This document shows positions 36,224 to 44,840 of a DNA stretch of 64,000 nucleotides, piece after piece; within the stretch, counting starts at the first letter, position 1; every line of letters starts with the position of its first letter. Below the pieces are notes generated by a model. That model did no database searches. It saw nothing but the letters and a program-made list of their open reading frames with translations, and was not told the DNA's origin. The stretch covers positions 124,001 through 188,000 of the forward strand of contig NZ_JAEHGC010000001.1 in NCBI RefSeq assembly GCF_016107705.1. The letters are read 5' to 3'. The position numbers were made by a program, and so were the translations under genes. Source of the stretch: Neobacillus cucumis. GTDB taxonomy: Bacteria; Bacillota; Bacilli; Bacillales_B; DSM-18226.

Positions 36224-37366
36224 CTAATCTTTTAGCAGATTTCCAGCAATAACAAGACGCTGAATCTCTTGCGTTCCTTCATAGATTTGGGTGATCTTGG
36301 CATCTCTCAAATAGCGTTCTACGGGATATTCTCTTGTGTAACCATATCCGCCAAATACTTGCAGTGCCTCCACTGTTACCTCCATTGCGGTGTCCCCCGC
36401 AAACAGTTTGGACATTGCAGACTGAAGGCCATAAGGAATGCCTTGATCCTCACGCCATGCCGCTTGGTATGTAAGTAAACGGGCGGCTTCGATATTTACT
36501 GCCATGTCGGCTAGCTTTATTTGGATGGCTTGCAGCGAACCAATCGGTTTCCCAAATTGAATCCGTTCCTTGGCATAAGTAAGAGATTTATCAAAAGCCC
36601 CCTGAGCAATTCCAACTGCCTGTGCAGCAATTCCATTCCGGCCTCCATCCAGAGTCATCATCGCAATCCTAAATCCTTCTCCTATTTGCCCCAGAAGGTT
36701 TTCCTTAGGGACTCTGCAATCCTCAAAAATCACTTCCGTGGTTGCGGAAGAGCGAATGCCCATCTTTTTCTCCTTTTTACCTACAGAGAACCCAGGGTAA
36801 TCCTTCTCTACAATAAATGCAGCAATTCCCTTATGCCTTAATTCCGGATTAGTCTGTGCAAATACGATATAGAAGTCTGCATATCCTCCGTTTGTAATAA
36901 AAATCTTTGAACCGTTCAAAATCCACTCATCCCCTGCGGGAACAGCTGTAGTTTTCATCCCGCTGGAGTCTGATCCAGATCCAGGTTCTGTTAAGCAATA
37001 AGCCCCCATGCTTCTTCCTTCCGCCATGGCCCTTAAATATTTTTGCTTTTGCTGTTCCGTTCCAAACTTATATACCGGCCATCCGGCTAAGGATGTATGA
37101 GCGGATAGCGTTGTCCCCATGGAAGCATCTACTCGTGACAACTCTTCCACTGCGATCACATAGCTCAAATAATCGGCACCTGCACCTCCATACTCCTCCG
37201 GCCAAGGGATCCCGCATAAACCCAGCTCGGCCATTTTGTGCCAAATGTTGATGTCAAAGTACTCTTCTTCATCACGCTGCGAAGCTGTCGGCTCGCATTC
37301 ATTCAGCGCGAACTCACGCACCATTTTTCGCATCATTTCATGCTCTTCTGACAATTGAAAGTTCAT
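36224..37366 (-). CDS. Acyl-CoA dehydrogenase
   Basis: 380 aa flavoenzyme. Family signatures: [19 protein letters not shown] (about 137-155), [24 protein letters not shown], and [35 protein letters not shown] at the end, with the catalytic Glu in IYEGT. It oxidises an acyl-CoA to the enoyl-CoA, giving electrons to the ETF encoded downstream. First solid gene behind promoter element B, after an unusually long leader of about 205 bases. Substrate chain type cannot be assigned. Confidence 0.94.
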   Translation of the reverse strand: MNFQLSEEHEMMRKMVREFALNECEPTASQRDEEEYFDINIWHKMAELGLCGIPWPEEYGGAGADYLSYVIAVEELSRVDASMGTTLSAHTSLAGWPVYKFGTEQQKQKYLRAMAEGRSMGAYCLTEPGSGSDSSGMKTTAVPAGDEWILNGSKIFITNGGYADFYIVFAQTNPELRHKGIAAFIVEKDYPGFSVGKKEKKMGIRSSATTEVIFEDCRVPKENLLGQIGEGFRIAMMTLDGGRNGIAAQAVGIAQGAFDKSLTYAKERIQFGKPIGSLQAIQIKLADMAVNIEAARLLTYQAAWREDQGIPYGLQSAMSKLFAGDTAMEVTVEALQVFGGYGYTREYPVERYLRDAKITQIYEGTQEIQRLVIAGNLLKD

Positions 37367-37578
37367 TTTTTGGTCTCCTTTAAATATGTTTTATAAACAC
37401 AAGCTTTTAAAATTGCTGCAAAAAACCACAGATTCTTTAAACATGACAGCTGATTGAGCGCTCGTTCGCATATTTGTTCCTGATGCAAATTTGTATCGGA
37501 ACGATTCTTTGAATTGCTCGCTCCATACATCGCCATCCTTAGATTGAGAATATTCAAATATTTTTAAATCTTATTTTG

Positions 37579-37645
37579 ATTATAATCATTAATTTTAATT
37601 AAATAAAATTAAAAAAATTAACTTGTAATTAAGTACCACTAATAT
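37579..37645 (-). promoter_or_regulatory. Regulon promoter element B (upstream of the acyl-CoA dehydrogenase operon)
   Basis: Minus strand: TATAAT at 37579-37584, an 11-base gap, then core TTTAATTTTATTTAATTA at 37596-37613, preceded by TACTTAATTACAAGTTA whose ACTT/AAGT arms form a dyad. Nearly identical to element A, including the leader with GAATATTC (37548-37555). Confidence 0.78.
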
Positions 37646-37660
37646 TAAAGGTCGCAAATT

Positions 37661-37693
37661 AAAAAAGATGACTCCTTTAAAAGAAGCCACCTT
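37661..37693 (-). terminator. Terminator downstream of the cupin gene
   Basis: Minus strand GGTGGCTTC pairs with GGAGTCATC (G-U pairs allowed) followed by TTTTTT. It is a near copy of the terminator at 30562-30594; both sit just upstream of a regulon element. Confidence 0.78.
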
Positions 37694-37706
37694 TATTTAC
37701 ATACTC

Positions 37707-37742
37707 TCACATATATTGTCACATATATTGTCACATATATTG
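37707..37742. repeat. 12-base tandem repeat, three perfect copies
   Basis: The unit TCACATATATTG is repeated at 37707, 37719 and 37731 and followed by a further TCAC. It lies between the cupin stop codon and its terminator. Three perfect units imply a recent or unstable expansion. Confidence 0.9.
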
Positions 37743-37770
37743 TCACCTGAGCTAGGTTGCTTTTCAGTCT

Positions 37771-38247
37771 TTAAAATTTCGTTACATCAATTACTTCAAT
37801 ACCTTCAGCGGCACAATGCTCATGATATCTTTTCAGGAATGTTTCCCAATTGTCTCTTGCTAGAATTTCCCCATTCTCACCAATGTAATCTAGTGTTCCT
37901 TCTACTATATTGAAGGTAATAACATCTTCTTCCCCTACAGCCTGAGGTGTATGTTGAGATCCTGCAGGCTCATAAACCATATCACCAGGCTTGGAGATCC
38001 ATTCATCCTCTAGGTATCTCCAAGAGCCTTGAACGGTGTATACTATGACGGTTCCTGGATGGAAGTGGGCCGGAAGCTGCATACTCGCAGGGACATATAA
38101 TAACGTAACTGTTTGCCCTGTCACAGGGTTTGCCTTAAGCAGTTTAAATTTAGCATCTCCAAAATAAGGAATCCAAGGTAAATCATCTGGACAAACATTA
38201 TTTGCATGATACGCTACTACTTCTTTTACTTCTTTTACTTCTTTCAT
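37771..38247 (-). CDS. Cupin-domain protein (2,4'-dihydroxyacetophenone dioxygenase/ChrR-like)
   Basis: 158 aa. The cupin metal motifs are readable: motif 1 LPAHFHPGTVIVYTVQGSWRY gives two His and a Gln in place of the usual Glu, and motif 2 GDMVYEPAGSQHTPQA gives the last His. Length and the segment DDLPWIPYFGDAKFKLLKANP agree with the family that includes 2,4'-dihydroxyacetophenone dioxygenase. The ATG at 38247 follows AAAGAGGCG. The N-terminus KEVKEVKEV is coded by a 9-base tandem repeat. A cre-like site overlaps the presumed promoter. No regulon element precedes it. The reaction is unproven. Confidence 0.8.
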   Translation of the reverse strand: MKEVKEVKEVVAYHANNVCPDDLPWIPYFGDAKFKLLKANPVTGQTVTLLYVPASMQLPAHFHPGTVIVYTVQGSWRYLEDEWISKPGDMVYEPAGSQHTPQAVGEEDVITFNIVEGTLDYIGENGEILARDNWETFLKRYHEHCAAEGIEVIDVTKF

Positions 38248-38277
38248 TTCTATCGCCTCTTTCAAAGTTTTTTTGTT

Positions 38278-38294
38278 ATTGTTAGCGCTTCCAT
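38278..38294 (-). promoter_or_regulatory. Catabolite-responsive element (cre) ahead of the cupin gene
   Basis: Minus strand ATGGAAGCGCTAACAAT matches the CcpA cre consensus WTGNNARCGNWWWCAWW at every position. Located 31 bases before the ATG, where binding would block transcription. Confidence 0.7.
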
Positions 38295-38438
38295 TATTCA
38301 GCTAAATAACAATAGCAAATTGATTAATTTGTTTATTTTTAATGTTCATGTAAGTAAAATGACTTTTTTAATATATATATGAATTAATATCTTACACTAT
38401 TAAATTGATAAATTAAGGACCTATGTTTTTGCTGCAAT

Positions 38439-39227
38439 TTACTTTGCACCAAGGCCACCATCGAGAACCAATATTTGTCCCGTACAATAATCGGATGCTG
38501 TTGAAGCAAAGTAAAGGACTGCTCCTGCTAAATCATTGTCTCTGCCCAATCTTCTCACTGGAACTTGGGCGGCAATGAAATCGCCAGCTTTGTTTACTAG
38601 AGTTCCCGGGATTTCTGGATTATTCATTCCAGTAGTGAACACTCCAGGAGCAATTGAATTGACATTTACTCCATGGCGGCCCCACTTAACTGCAAGGTCC
38701 TTTGTTAAAGTCATTACTGCACCTTTGCTTGTTGTATATCCTACAGAATCTACGGCCTCCGGGTCAGTACCTTTAAAGCCGATACTGGAAGAAATATTAA
38801 TGATTTTACCATATAGGTTATTAATCATATGTTTTCCAACTGCCTGACACATCAAGAATGTTCCTGTTACATTTGTATTGAGCATTGATTGCCATTGTTC
38901 TAAAGGCATATCCGCAGCCGGAGCTTCAAAAACCGTTCCACTGCTATTCACTAAAATTTCAATTTTTCCGAATCGAGAAACAACTTTCTCCACTCCTTGA
39001 ACCACAGATTCAGGATTTGTCACATCCAACGCCAGGGCAAATGCTTGCCCGCCTAACGTTTCAATTTCTTTCACAACGTCATCGCAAACCTCTTTACGCC
39101 GTGAGCAAACGACTACGTTTGCACCAGCTTCAGCTAATGCCAGGGCCATTACACGTCCTAGGCCTGACCCCCCGCCGGTAACAATTGCGGTTTGTCCTGT
39201 TAAGTCAAATAATTGGTTTAATGCCAT
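38439..39227 (-). CDS. Short-chain dehydrogenase/reductase
   Basis: 262 aa classical SDR. Cofactor motif TGGGSGLG at 17-24, CSRR after the second strand, the NNAG-equivalent NSSG (95-98), catalytic Ser in NISSSIG (about 146) and Tyr164-x3-Lys168 (GYTTSKGAVMTLTK). The C-terminal QILVLDGGLGAK is typical. All active-site residues are intact, unlike the SDR at 44988. Monocistronic behind promoter element C and divergent from the LysR gene, the arrangement expected for a regulator and its key target. Confidence 0.93.
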   Translation of the reverse strand: MALNQLFDLTGQTAIVTGGGSGLGRVMALALAEAGANVVVCSRRKEVCDDVVKEIETLGGQAFALALDVTNPESVVQGVEKVVSRFGKIEILVNSSGTVFEAPAADMPLEQWQSMLNTNVTGTFLMCQAVGKHMINNLYGKIINISSSIGFKGTDPEAVDSVGYTTSKGAVMTLTKDLAVKWGRHGVNVNSIAPGVFTTGMNNPEIPGTLVNKAGDFIAAQVPVRRLGRDNDLAGAVLYFASTASDYCTGQILVLDGGLGAK

Positions 39228-39285
39228 TCTGGGTTTCCTCCTGTGTTTTAGAATATTCTAAGATTTTTAAATCTTATTGATATTC

Positions 39286-39350
39286 ATTATACTTATAGAT
39301 TATAATTAAATAAAATTAAAGATATTAATTTTTAAATTAGTTTTACTAAT
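39286..39350 (-). promoter_or_regulatory. Regulon promoter element C (between SDR and the LysR gene)
   Basis: Minus strand: TATAAT at 39286-39291, 11-base gap, core TTTAATTTTATTTAATTA at 39303-39320, then a more diverged AT-rich upstream part ending ATTAGT. The upstream part ends only 18 bases before the LysR ATG, so the same protein could also autoregulate. The leader has GAATATTC (39251-39258) and the dyad AAGATTTAAAAATCTT. Confidence 0.75.
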
Positions 39351-39367
39351 ATACAAGGGGTACAGCC

Positions 39368-40270
39368 ATGAATATTGAACAGTTAAAATATATAGTTGAA
39401 GTTGCAAAATACAATTCTCTATCAATAGCAGCCCAGAATCTACATGTAACCCAATCCACAATAAGCCAAGCCATTACACACCTGGAAAAAGAGTTAGGTG
39501 TTAAAATTCTCAAGCGTTCACGTGGACACGGGGCTGTGCCAACTGATGAAGGCAGAGAGATTCTCAAACTTTCCTATGAATTACTGAAAAAACTTGAGGA
39601 AATAAACGAGAAAGCTAACTTGATCAATTCCCCCGATGTGGGGGAGCTTAGAATATCTTCTTTACCGGGATTAATGACATTTTTAGTTAAAGCGATTGCT
39701 GCTTTTAGAGTTGATTATCCGCATGTAAGGTTAAAGATTGCTGAAAAAAGCGGATCAAATGCCATTGAAACTGTCCGACAACATAAAACAGACATCGGGC
39801 TGATTACATATTCGCCTGATTGGAACATAAACATCGAAGGATTAGTTTTTGAAACATTAATAGAAGGGAAACAAAAGGTATATGTTTCCAAGCATTCCCC
39901 CCTGGCATTTCTTGGTACCATAACTCCTCAAGAGATAGTTGATCAAACACTAGTCACATATAACGGAGAGTTTATGCAGTATTTTGTTCAAGATTTTTTC
40001 AACAAAAATAAGCCCATGAAAACTTTATTCATTTCAGATAATATCGATGGAGTTGGCCAAGCCATCATTGAAGGTCTAGCAATTACATTTGCTCCTGATT
40101 TCGTCATGAAAAACTATCCACTTGTCATCAATGGAGATATCATACCGATTGATTTAGTAAATTATGATGCTGTGAATATTTCATTAGGGTTGGTTCGCTC
40201 AGAGAACAAACATTTATCCTCTTTTGCCAAAAAATATATTCAATATTTAAAATCCGAGATTATTAAGTAG
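39368..40270 (+). CDS. LysR family transcriptional regulator
   Basis: 300 aa. The winged HTH occupies residues 1-60 (MNIEQLKYIVEVAKYNSLSIAAQNLHVTQSTISQAI), followed by a linker helix and the periplasmic-binding-like effector domain (VGELRISSLPGLM, KAIAAFRVDYPHVRLKIAEKSGS). It is divergently placed to an SDR gene with element C between them, the classic LysR arrangement. It is the only regulator gene in the 34-kb catabolic island, so it is the best candidate for binding all seven repeated elements. The inducer is unknown; a CoA ester or aromatic/organic acid is plausible. Confidence 0.93.
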   Translation: MNIEQLKYIVEVAKYNSLSIAAQNLHVTQSTISQAITHLEKELGVKILKRSRGHGAVPTDEGREILKLSYELLKKLEEINEKANLINSPDVGELRISSLPGLMTFLVKAIAAFRVDYPHVRLKIAEKSGSNAIETVRQHKTDIGLITYSPDWNINIEGLVFETLIEGKQKVYVSKHSPLAFLGTITPQEIVDQTLVTYNGEFMQYFVQDFFNKNKPMKTLFISDNIDGVGQAIIEGLAITFAPDFVMKNYPLVINGDIIPIDLVNYDAVNISLGLVRSENKHLSSFAKKYIQYLKSEIIK

Positions 40271-40280
40271 AATTAAGAAA

Positions 40281-40330
40281 GAAAAAAGAGAAGCATCTTG
40301 ATCCCTTTTGGGTCTAAGCTTCTCTTTTTA
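40281..40330. terminator. Bidirectional terminator between the LysR gene and the CoA transferase operon
   Basis: AAAAGAGAAGC and GCTTCTCTTTTT form the outer stem, with a smaller inner dyad (GATCCC/GGGTC). Adenine and thymine runs flank both sides. It serves two convergent genes. Confidence 0.85.
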
Positions 40331-40364
40331 CCTCTTTAGTATGAATAAATAAGTATTTTATCTT

Positions 40365-41048
40365 CTATATTGTTATAGAGGACTTTTGCCTTTCCCCTCC
40401 ACCATAAGTTAAATGGGAACTAACCGTAAAAGATGCCTCCGTTTTCCCTTTTACTTCATCAAGTGTTACACCCTCTTGAATTTCCATAAGAACCATTCCT
40501 TCGGATGTAAAATCAAATACAGCTAAATCCGTAATCAATCGATGGACCACCCCTTGACCTGTCAATGGGAGAGTACATTGTTTTTTGATTTTGGATTCAT
40601 TGTACTTATTGGTGTGTTCCATTATGACTACAATTCTTTTGGCACCATGGACAAGGTCCATCGCTCCCCCCATACCCTTAATCATTTTTCCGGGTATCAT
40701 CCAATTGGCCAAGTCCCCTTGCTCGGAAACCTCCATACCGCCCAGGATGGCCAAATCAATGTGACCTCCCCGGATCATGGCAAAGGACTCAGCACTATCG
40801 AAAAACGAACCGCCTACTACCGCAGTAACTGTTTCTTTCCCAGCATTGATAAGATCAGGATCTTCATTACCTTCAACGGGATAGGGACCAATGCCAAGCA
40901 ATCCATTTTCAGATTGCAATAATACCTGGACTTCATCCGGTATTTCGTTTGCCAGTAAAGTGGGCATGCCGATTCCTAGATTTACATTCATTCCATTTTC
41001 AATCTCTTGAACAGCACGCTTAATGATTTTTGTTCTGGAATCCATCAC
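40365..41048 (-). CDS. CoA transferase subunit B
   Basis: 227 aa, catalytic subunit of a 3-oxoacid/succinyl-CoA:acid CoA-transferase. The active-site Glu47 is in [12 protein letters not shown], and [15 protein letters not shown] and [17 protein letters not shown] are further family segments. It transfers CoA between carboxylates, activating the imported acid or an intermediate. It follows subunit A by 51 bases at the 3' end of the operon starting with the dioxygenase at 44561. Confidence 0.93.
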   Translation of the reverse strand: MMDSRTKIIKRAVQEIENGMNVNLGIGMPTLLANEIPDEVQVLLQSENGLLGIGPYPVEGNEDPDLINAGKETVTAVVGGSFFDSAESFAMIRGGHIDLAILGGMEVSEQGDLANWMIPGKMIKGMGGAMDLVHGAKRIVVIMEHTNKYNESKIKKQCTLPLTGQGVVHRLITDLAVFDFTSEGMVLMEIQEGVTLDEVKGKTEASFTVSSHLTYGGGERQKSSITI

Positions 41049-41099
41049 TGATTATTCCTCCTAGAAAAACTGCTTTGAATTATGTTTACCAGGTTACCT

Positions 41100-41816
41100 T
41101 TAAGATTGTGCTAATGCAGGTCTGACAGTACGGCGCTCAATTCTTTTTACATACCCGGCTCCTTCCAGTATCCTTTGGACATAGATACCAGTTGTATGAA
41201 TCTCATCTGGATCAAGGGCACCTGGTTCAACCATTTCCTCCACTTCGGCAATCGTCACTCTGCCTGCTGTCGCAGCGAGCGGATTAAAGTTCCGTGCCGT
41301 CTTCCGGTAAACAAGGTTTCCTAATGGATCTCCTTTCCATGCCTTAACGAAAGCAAAATCTCCAACAATACCTTCTTCAAGAATGTGCATTTTCCCATTA
41401 AAAAGCCTATGTTCTTTGCCCTCAGCAATTGGGGTGCCAATACCGGTTGGTGTATAGAAACCAGGGATACCGGCTCCTCCAGCCCGAATTCTTTCAGCCA
41501 GTGTTCCTTGAGGAACAAGTTCAACTTCTAATTCTCCACTTAAAAATTGCTTTTCAAAGATCTTGTTCTCCCCTACATAGCTGGCCACCATTTTCTTTAT
41601 CTGCTTATTGGCAAGAAGTAAACCGAGCCCCCAATCATCCACTCCACAATTGTTGCTGACGATTGTCAGGTCTCTTGTCCCCTTCTCTTGTAAAGCCAGA
41701 ATCAGCTTCTCAGGAATTCCCGAAAGACCAAAACCTCCAACGATGATGGTTGCACCATCCTGAATATCTTGAATTGCTGCTTCAAATGTTTCGATTACCT
41801 TTCCGAACCTTGTCAA
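41100..41816 (-). CDS. CoA transferase subunit A
   Basis: 238 aa. Family signature [22 protein letters not shown] near residues 20-41, [58 protein letters not shown] follow in order. Together with subunit B it makes a complete enzyme of the succinyl-CoA:3-ketoacid type. The 48-aa zinc-ribbon gene and an MFS gene precede it on the same strand. Confidence 0.93.
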   Translation of the reverse strand: MTRFGKVIETFEAAIQDIQDGATIIVGGFGLSGIPEKLILALQEKGTRDLTIVSNNCGVDDWGLGLLLANKQIKKMVASYVGENKIFEKQFLSGELEVELVPQGTLAERIRAGGAGIPGFYTPTGIGTPIAEGKEHRLFNGKMHILEEGIVGDFAFVKAWKGDPLGNLVYRKTARNFNPLAATAGRVTIAEVEEMVEPGALDPDEIHTTGIYVQRILEGAGYVKRIERRTVRPALAQS

Positions 41817-41870
41817 TTAATTACACCCCGCATTTTTAAGCTTAATTTTGTACGACATACTTATCATTTT

Positions 41871-42017
41871 TTACTTACTATGTTCATCAGAGTAAGTCTC
41901 GGACATCTTTTCCCGACACTCCCAGCACTCACTGCGATTTTGTTCCATGATGGCTAATGCTTGATTACAATACACACAACGCTCTATTTCGGAAGTTTCC
42001 TTTAAAAATTGACTCAT
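41871..42017 (-). CDS. 48-aa zinc-ribbon-like protein inside the catabolic operon
   Basis: ATG at 42017 behind CGAGGAGGGGGAAGAA, a strong ribosome site, 30 bases after the MFS stop and 54 bases before the CoA transferase A start. The sequence MSQFLKETSEIERCVYCNQ carries Cys14-x2-Cys17 and a second pair CWEC (Cys31, Cys34), giving a four-Cys zinc site. The rest is acidic and polar. I know no function. Its conservation of both Cys pairs and its exact fit in the operon argue for a real gene. It may be an adaptor, a metallochaperone-like protein or a small regulator. Confidence 0.7.
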   Translation of the reverse strand: MSQFLKETSEIERCVYCNQALAIMEQNRSECWECREKMSETYSDEHSK

Positions 42018-42047
42018 TTCTTCCCCCTCCTCGATTCTTCATAGTCT

Positions 42048-43337
42048 TTATACACTCACTGGCTCCTCAGATTTGACTATTTTTTGACTCGTCTTTACTG
42101 AACGTACTCCGATCCAAAACAACAAACCGATAACGAACATAATCAATGAAGTCACTTGAAACCCATAACGATATCCAATAGACTGAGTCCCGGCATATTG
42201 GACTAGGTACCCGAATACAAGTGGAGCAATAATACTGGCTGAACTGGAAAGTGCTACGTAGGTACCTTGAGCTTTTCCTATATTTTTGGGAGAGAAAAAA
42301 TCCATCAACACAGCTGGTGCGAGTGAAAGAATGACAATCGCAAATCCAGGAGCGAGGATGAAGAGTACAATCGAGATAGCAGGAGAATTTACGACACTTG
42401 CGAGATATAGACAAATAGCAGATAGTAGCATCGTAAGACCTGCAAGATTTATCCGAGCTTTACGAATATCTTGTGTTTTGCGATAAAGCCTGTCTGAAAT
42501 AAGCGCAAATCCAATTTGGCAAACAGCAGCGAAAAGAAACGGTAATGACACTGCCAGTTTTAATGTTTTACCGTTAAAATGTTCAATATTGGTAAAGTAT
42601 GCCGGAAACCATACCGATTGGACCGCCAATAACCAATAGGCACAACCAGCACATAAAACGGTAATAATAAAATTTCTCGAAAAAAGATGAGGTAGAAACT
42701 GGCGCCAAGAAACCTTGGATAGGGTTGCTGAATGCTGTTCCTCTTGCTCCATTTTAGGCAAACCAATTTCTTGTGGAGTTTCTTTACCAAAAATCATCCA
42801 TAAAATAAGTACAATAAAGCCTGTAATCCCCATTGCAATAAAAGCAGCTCTCCATCCATTACGACTAATCAATGAAATTAGTAATGGCGAAGCTATTGCA
42901 GGACCGATTGTTGCTCCAAAAAGCACTGCACCAAACCCTATCCCATGTCTGTGTTTCGGGAACCATTTTCCGATTAAAGACGTTGATATGGCAACCGCTG
43001 GACCTTCGCCAGCTCCCAAGATCATTCTTGTAGCCACCAGTAAGGACAAACTGGAAGCGAATGGTGTGGAAAATTGAACAAGCAGCCACACAAATGAGAT
43101 CCAGGTTAGCATTTTTTTCGTATTTTTGGAATCGGCCAAGCCTCCAAGAATGAAAGAAGAAAAGGTAAATAACCAAAAGAAGGTGCTTCCAACAATTCCC
43201 CATTGCGAAGGGCTTAAATGCAACTCCTTCATTACGGGAACAGAAACCAAACCAATGATAATCTTATCAACCTGGTTGATCATACCTGTAGCAACAAGAA
43301 ATATTAAAATTATCCAAGAATATTTTGGTGTTTTCAA
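42048..43337 (-). CDS. MFS transporter, anion:cation symporter (ACS) type
   Basis: 429 aa with 12 membrane segments. The N-terminal YSWIILIFLVATGMINQVDKI, the loop GGLADSKNTKKML and RMILGAGEGPAVAISTSLIGKWFPKHRHGIGFG are typical of the ACS family that imports organic anions such as hexuronates, tartrate or phthalate. It is a close paralogue of the transporter at 48116. It follows a dioxygenase gene by 168 bases and has no regulon element of its own. Substrate unknown; an organic acid consumed by the neighbouring enzymes is likely. Confidence 0.92.
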   Translation of the reverse strand: MKTPKYSWIILIFLVATGMINQVDKIIIGLVSVPVMKELHLSPSQWGIVGSTFFWLFTFSSFILGGLADSKNTKKMLTWISFVWLLVQFSTPFASSLSLLVATRMILGAGEGPAVAISTSLIGKWFPKHRHGIGFGAVLFGATIGPAIASPLLISLISRNGWRAAFIAMGITGFIVLILWMIFGKETPQEIGLPKMEQEEQHSATLSKVSWRQFLPHLFSRNFIITVLCAGCAYWLLAVQSVWFPAYFTNIEHFNGKTLKLAVSLPFLFAAVCQIGFALISDRLYRKTQDIRKARINLAGLTMLLSAICLYLASVVNSPAISIVLFILAPGFAIVILSLAPAVLMDFFSPKNIGKAQGTYVALSSSASIIAPLVFGYLVQYAGTQSIGYRYGFQVTSLIMFVIGLLFWIGVRSVKTSQKIVKSEEPVSV

Positions 43338-43505
43338 TATAAAAATCTCCCCTTACTTTTACTATTTTGGGAAATCCTTTGCCAAAATTCTAAAAGAGAC
43401 TCCCTATCGCACGATTCCAATGGTGTTCCTATGAAACAATTTAAAAAGTAAATTAATGATAGTTAAACCCACGTTATCTATTAATTTTTACTTCATTCAT
43501 TTTCA

Positions 43506-44561
43506 TTACCTAATGTTTTCTGTCATACCACCAGCTGTTTTTTCACGGATGGGAATACCGCCGCGGCCTGTTTTACCTGTTTGCTCATCCATAAACATTG
43601 CAAAATCAGGTGCAATTTCACGTCCATTAGGCATCGTAAGCCACAATCTTAGTAAATGACGTTTACGTTCCGGTTCTTCATAATCTTCATAAACAGTTCG
43701 TGAATGAAGAACAGTATAATTATTAACAAATTGCATATCCCCAGGTTCCAACATCATATTAAAATGCATATTTTCATCATGAAGGAGGGAATCTATCAAG
43801 TCATATGCTTCCATTTCAGCTTTTGACAAATAGATACCTGTTTTCGCTTGTGCAGATTCGACATATCCACGGTTATATCTACAGCTTAATTTACCTTTGT
43901 AATAGCTAAAGACCGGAGAAGAGTAAACTGGTGATTCTCCTGGTGATTCCTCACCACGGCGGTCCAAATAATAGGGACGATAGAGAATACCAAGATACTC
44001 CGGGTATTTCTCAAGAATTTCATTATAAACAGCCATCGAACTTACGATACTGCTAAATCCCCCGGTTTTAGCCTTTCGAAGACTTAATAAACCTACTACA
44101 TCAGAGCCATCCGGATGAAAGGGAAGATGAGCTTTCGTTTGGTAACCGCGCACATTCGAATCATTAATGTTAAGTCCTTGGTCAATGACATGCCCCAAGA
44201 GGTCCCCTTTTGCATTTTGGGTAACAGGCGTGCCCATATGAAGACCGAGACCCCAGAAGACAATGCTCGCTTCATCATCGGTATACTTTTCTATTGGAAA
44301 ACCACGAATTAATAAAAACCCCTTCCCATTCTCCAGTTCTTTGACAAAGTAAGCAATTTCATCGGTGAGTTCAGGAATTGGAAAATCAGCCTTGGTAAAA
44401 TCAGGTGCTTTTAAACCCTTTTGCTTCACTTTAATTAAAGCGCTTTCAAGAGATGTAATCGCTTTTGCAGACAAATAATAAATCCATGAATCATCTTTAG
44501 CCAGATCAATACCTTTCCAAACTAATGGTCCTAGAATTTTTTCCCTTAAAATAGACGCCAT
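43506..44561 (-). CDS. TauD/TfdA-like Fe(II)/2-oxoglutarate dioxygenase, paralogue 1
   Basis: 351 aa. Metal triad: His149-x-Asp151 (LPFHPDG) and His286 (VLHSRT); Arg305 (HLLRLWLTMP) is placed to bind 2-oxoglutarate. The fold markers GKGFLLIRGFPI and GDMQFVNNYTVLHSR are those of the TauD family, which hydroxylates or cleaves substrates such as taurine, phenoxyacids and butyrobetaine. It is very similar to the protein at 49522 and less so to that at 46918. First gene behind element D and followed by an MFS gene, a zinc-ribbon gene and a CoA transferase. Substrate unknown. Confidence 0.9.
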   Translation of the reverse strand: MASILREKILGPLVWKGIDLAKDDSWIYYLSAKAITSLESALIKVKQKGLKAPDFTKADFPIPELTDEIAYFVKELENGKGFLLIRGFPIEKYTDDEASIVFWGLGLHMGTPVTQNAKGDLLGHVIDQGLNINDSNVRGYQTKAHLPFHPDGSDVVGLLSLRKAKTGGFSSIVSSMAVYNEILEKYPEYLGILYRPYYLDRRGEESPGESPVYSSPVFSYYKGKLSCRYNRGYVESAQAKTGIYLSKAEMEAYDLIDSLLHDENMHFNMMLEPGDMQFVNNYTVLHSRTVYEDYEEPERKRHLLRLWLTMPNGREIAPDFAMFMDEQTGKTGRGGIPIREKTAGGMTENIR

Positions 44562-44630
44562 AGAGACTACTCCCTTCGTTTTTCTAATTTAAATTTACCT
44601 TGTTTTTATATGTATCCCCCTTTCACAAAA

Positions 44631-44646
44631 ATGAAAGCGCTTTTAA
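44631..44646 (-). promoter_or_regulatory. cre-like site in the leader of the dioxygenase operon
   Basis: ATGAAAGCGCTTTTAA resembles the CcpA site TGAAAGCGCTTTCA with one change in the core. It lies between element D and the ATG, a position where CcpA would act as a roadblock. Confidence 0.5.
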
Positions 44647-44684
44647 CAATAACTATTACAATGGTGTAAATCGTTATTACATTG

Positions 44685-44750
44685 ATTATATTCATAATTT
44701 TCAGTGAAATAAAATTAAAGATTCCAATATGCAAATAAGTATTTCTTATT
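44685..44750 (-). promoter_or_regulatory. Regulon promoter element D
   Basis: Minus strand: TATAAT at 44685-44690, 11-base gap, core TTTAATTTTATTTCACTG at 44702-44719 (last bases diverged), preceded by ATCTT-like bases and AATACTTATTTGCATATT. It drives the dioxygenase-MFS-CoA transferase operon. Confidence 0.72.
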
Positions 44751-44840
44751 TACATCCAGGGACACAGTACTGACATGAGCCAAAACCATAATACAATCTA
44801 ACAGCACGATATTTCTTATTCATTCAATAACTTTCTCTCA

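Noticed and set aside
37363..37530. 55-codon minus-strand frame in the leader of the acyl-CoA dehydrogenase gene (start at 37530 behind AAGG, stop overlapping the ATG at 37366)
   Set aside because: The ribosome site is weak and the protein (MYGASNSKNRSDTNLHQEQ...) resembles nothing I know. It may be a decayed gene fragment; not enough support for a feature.
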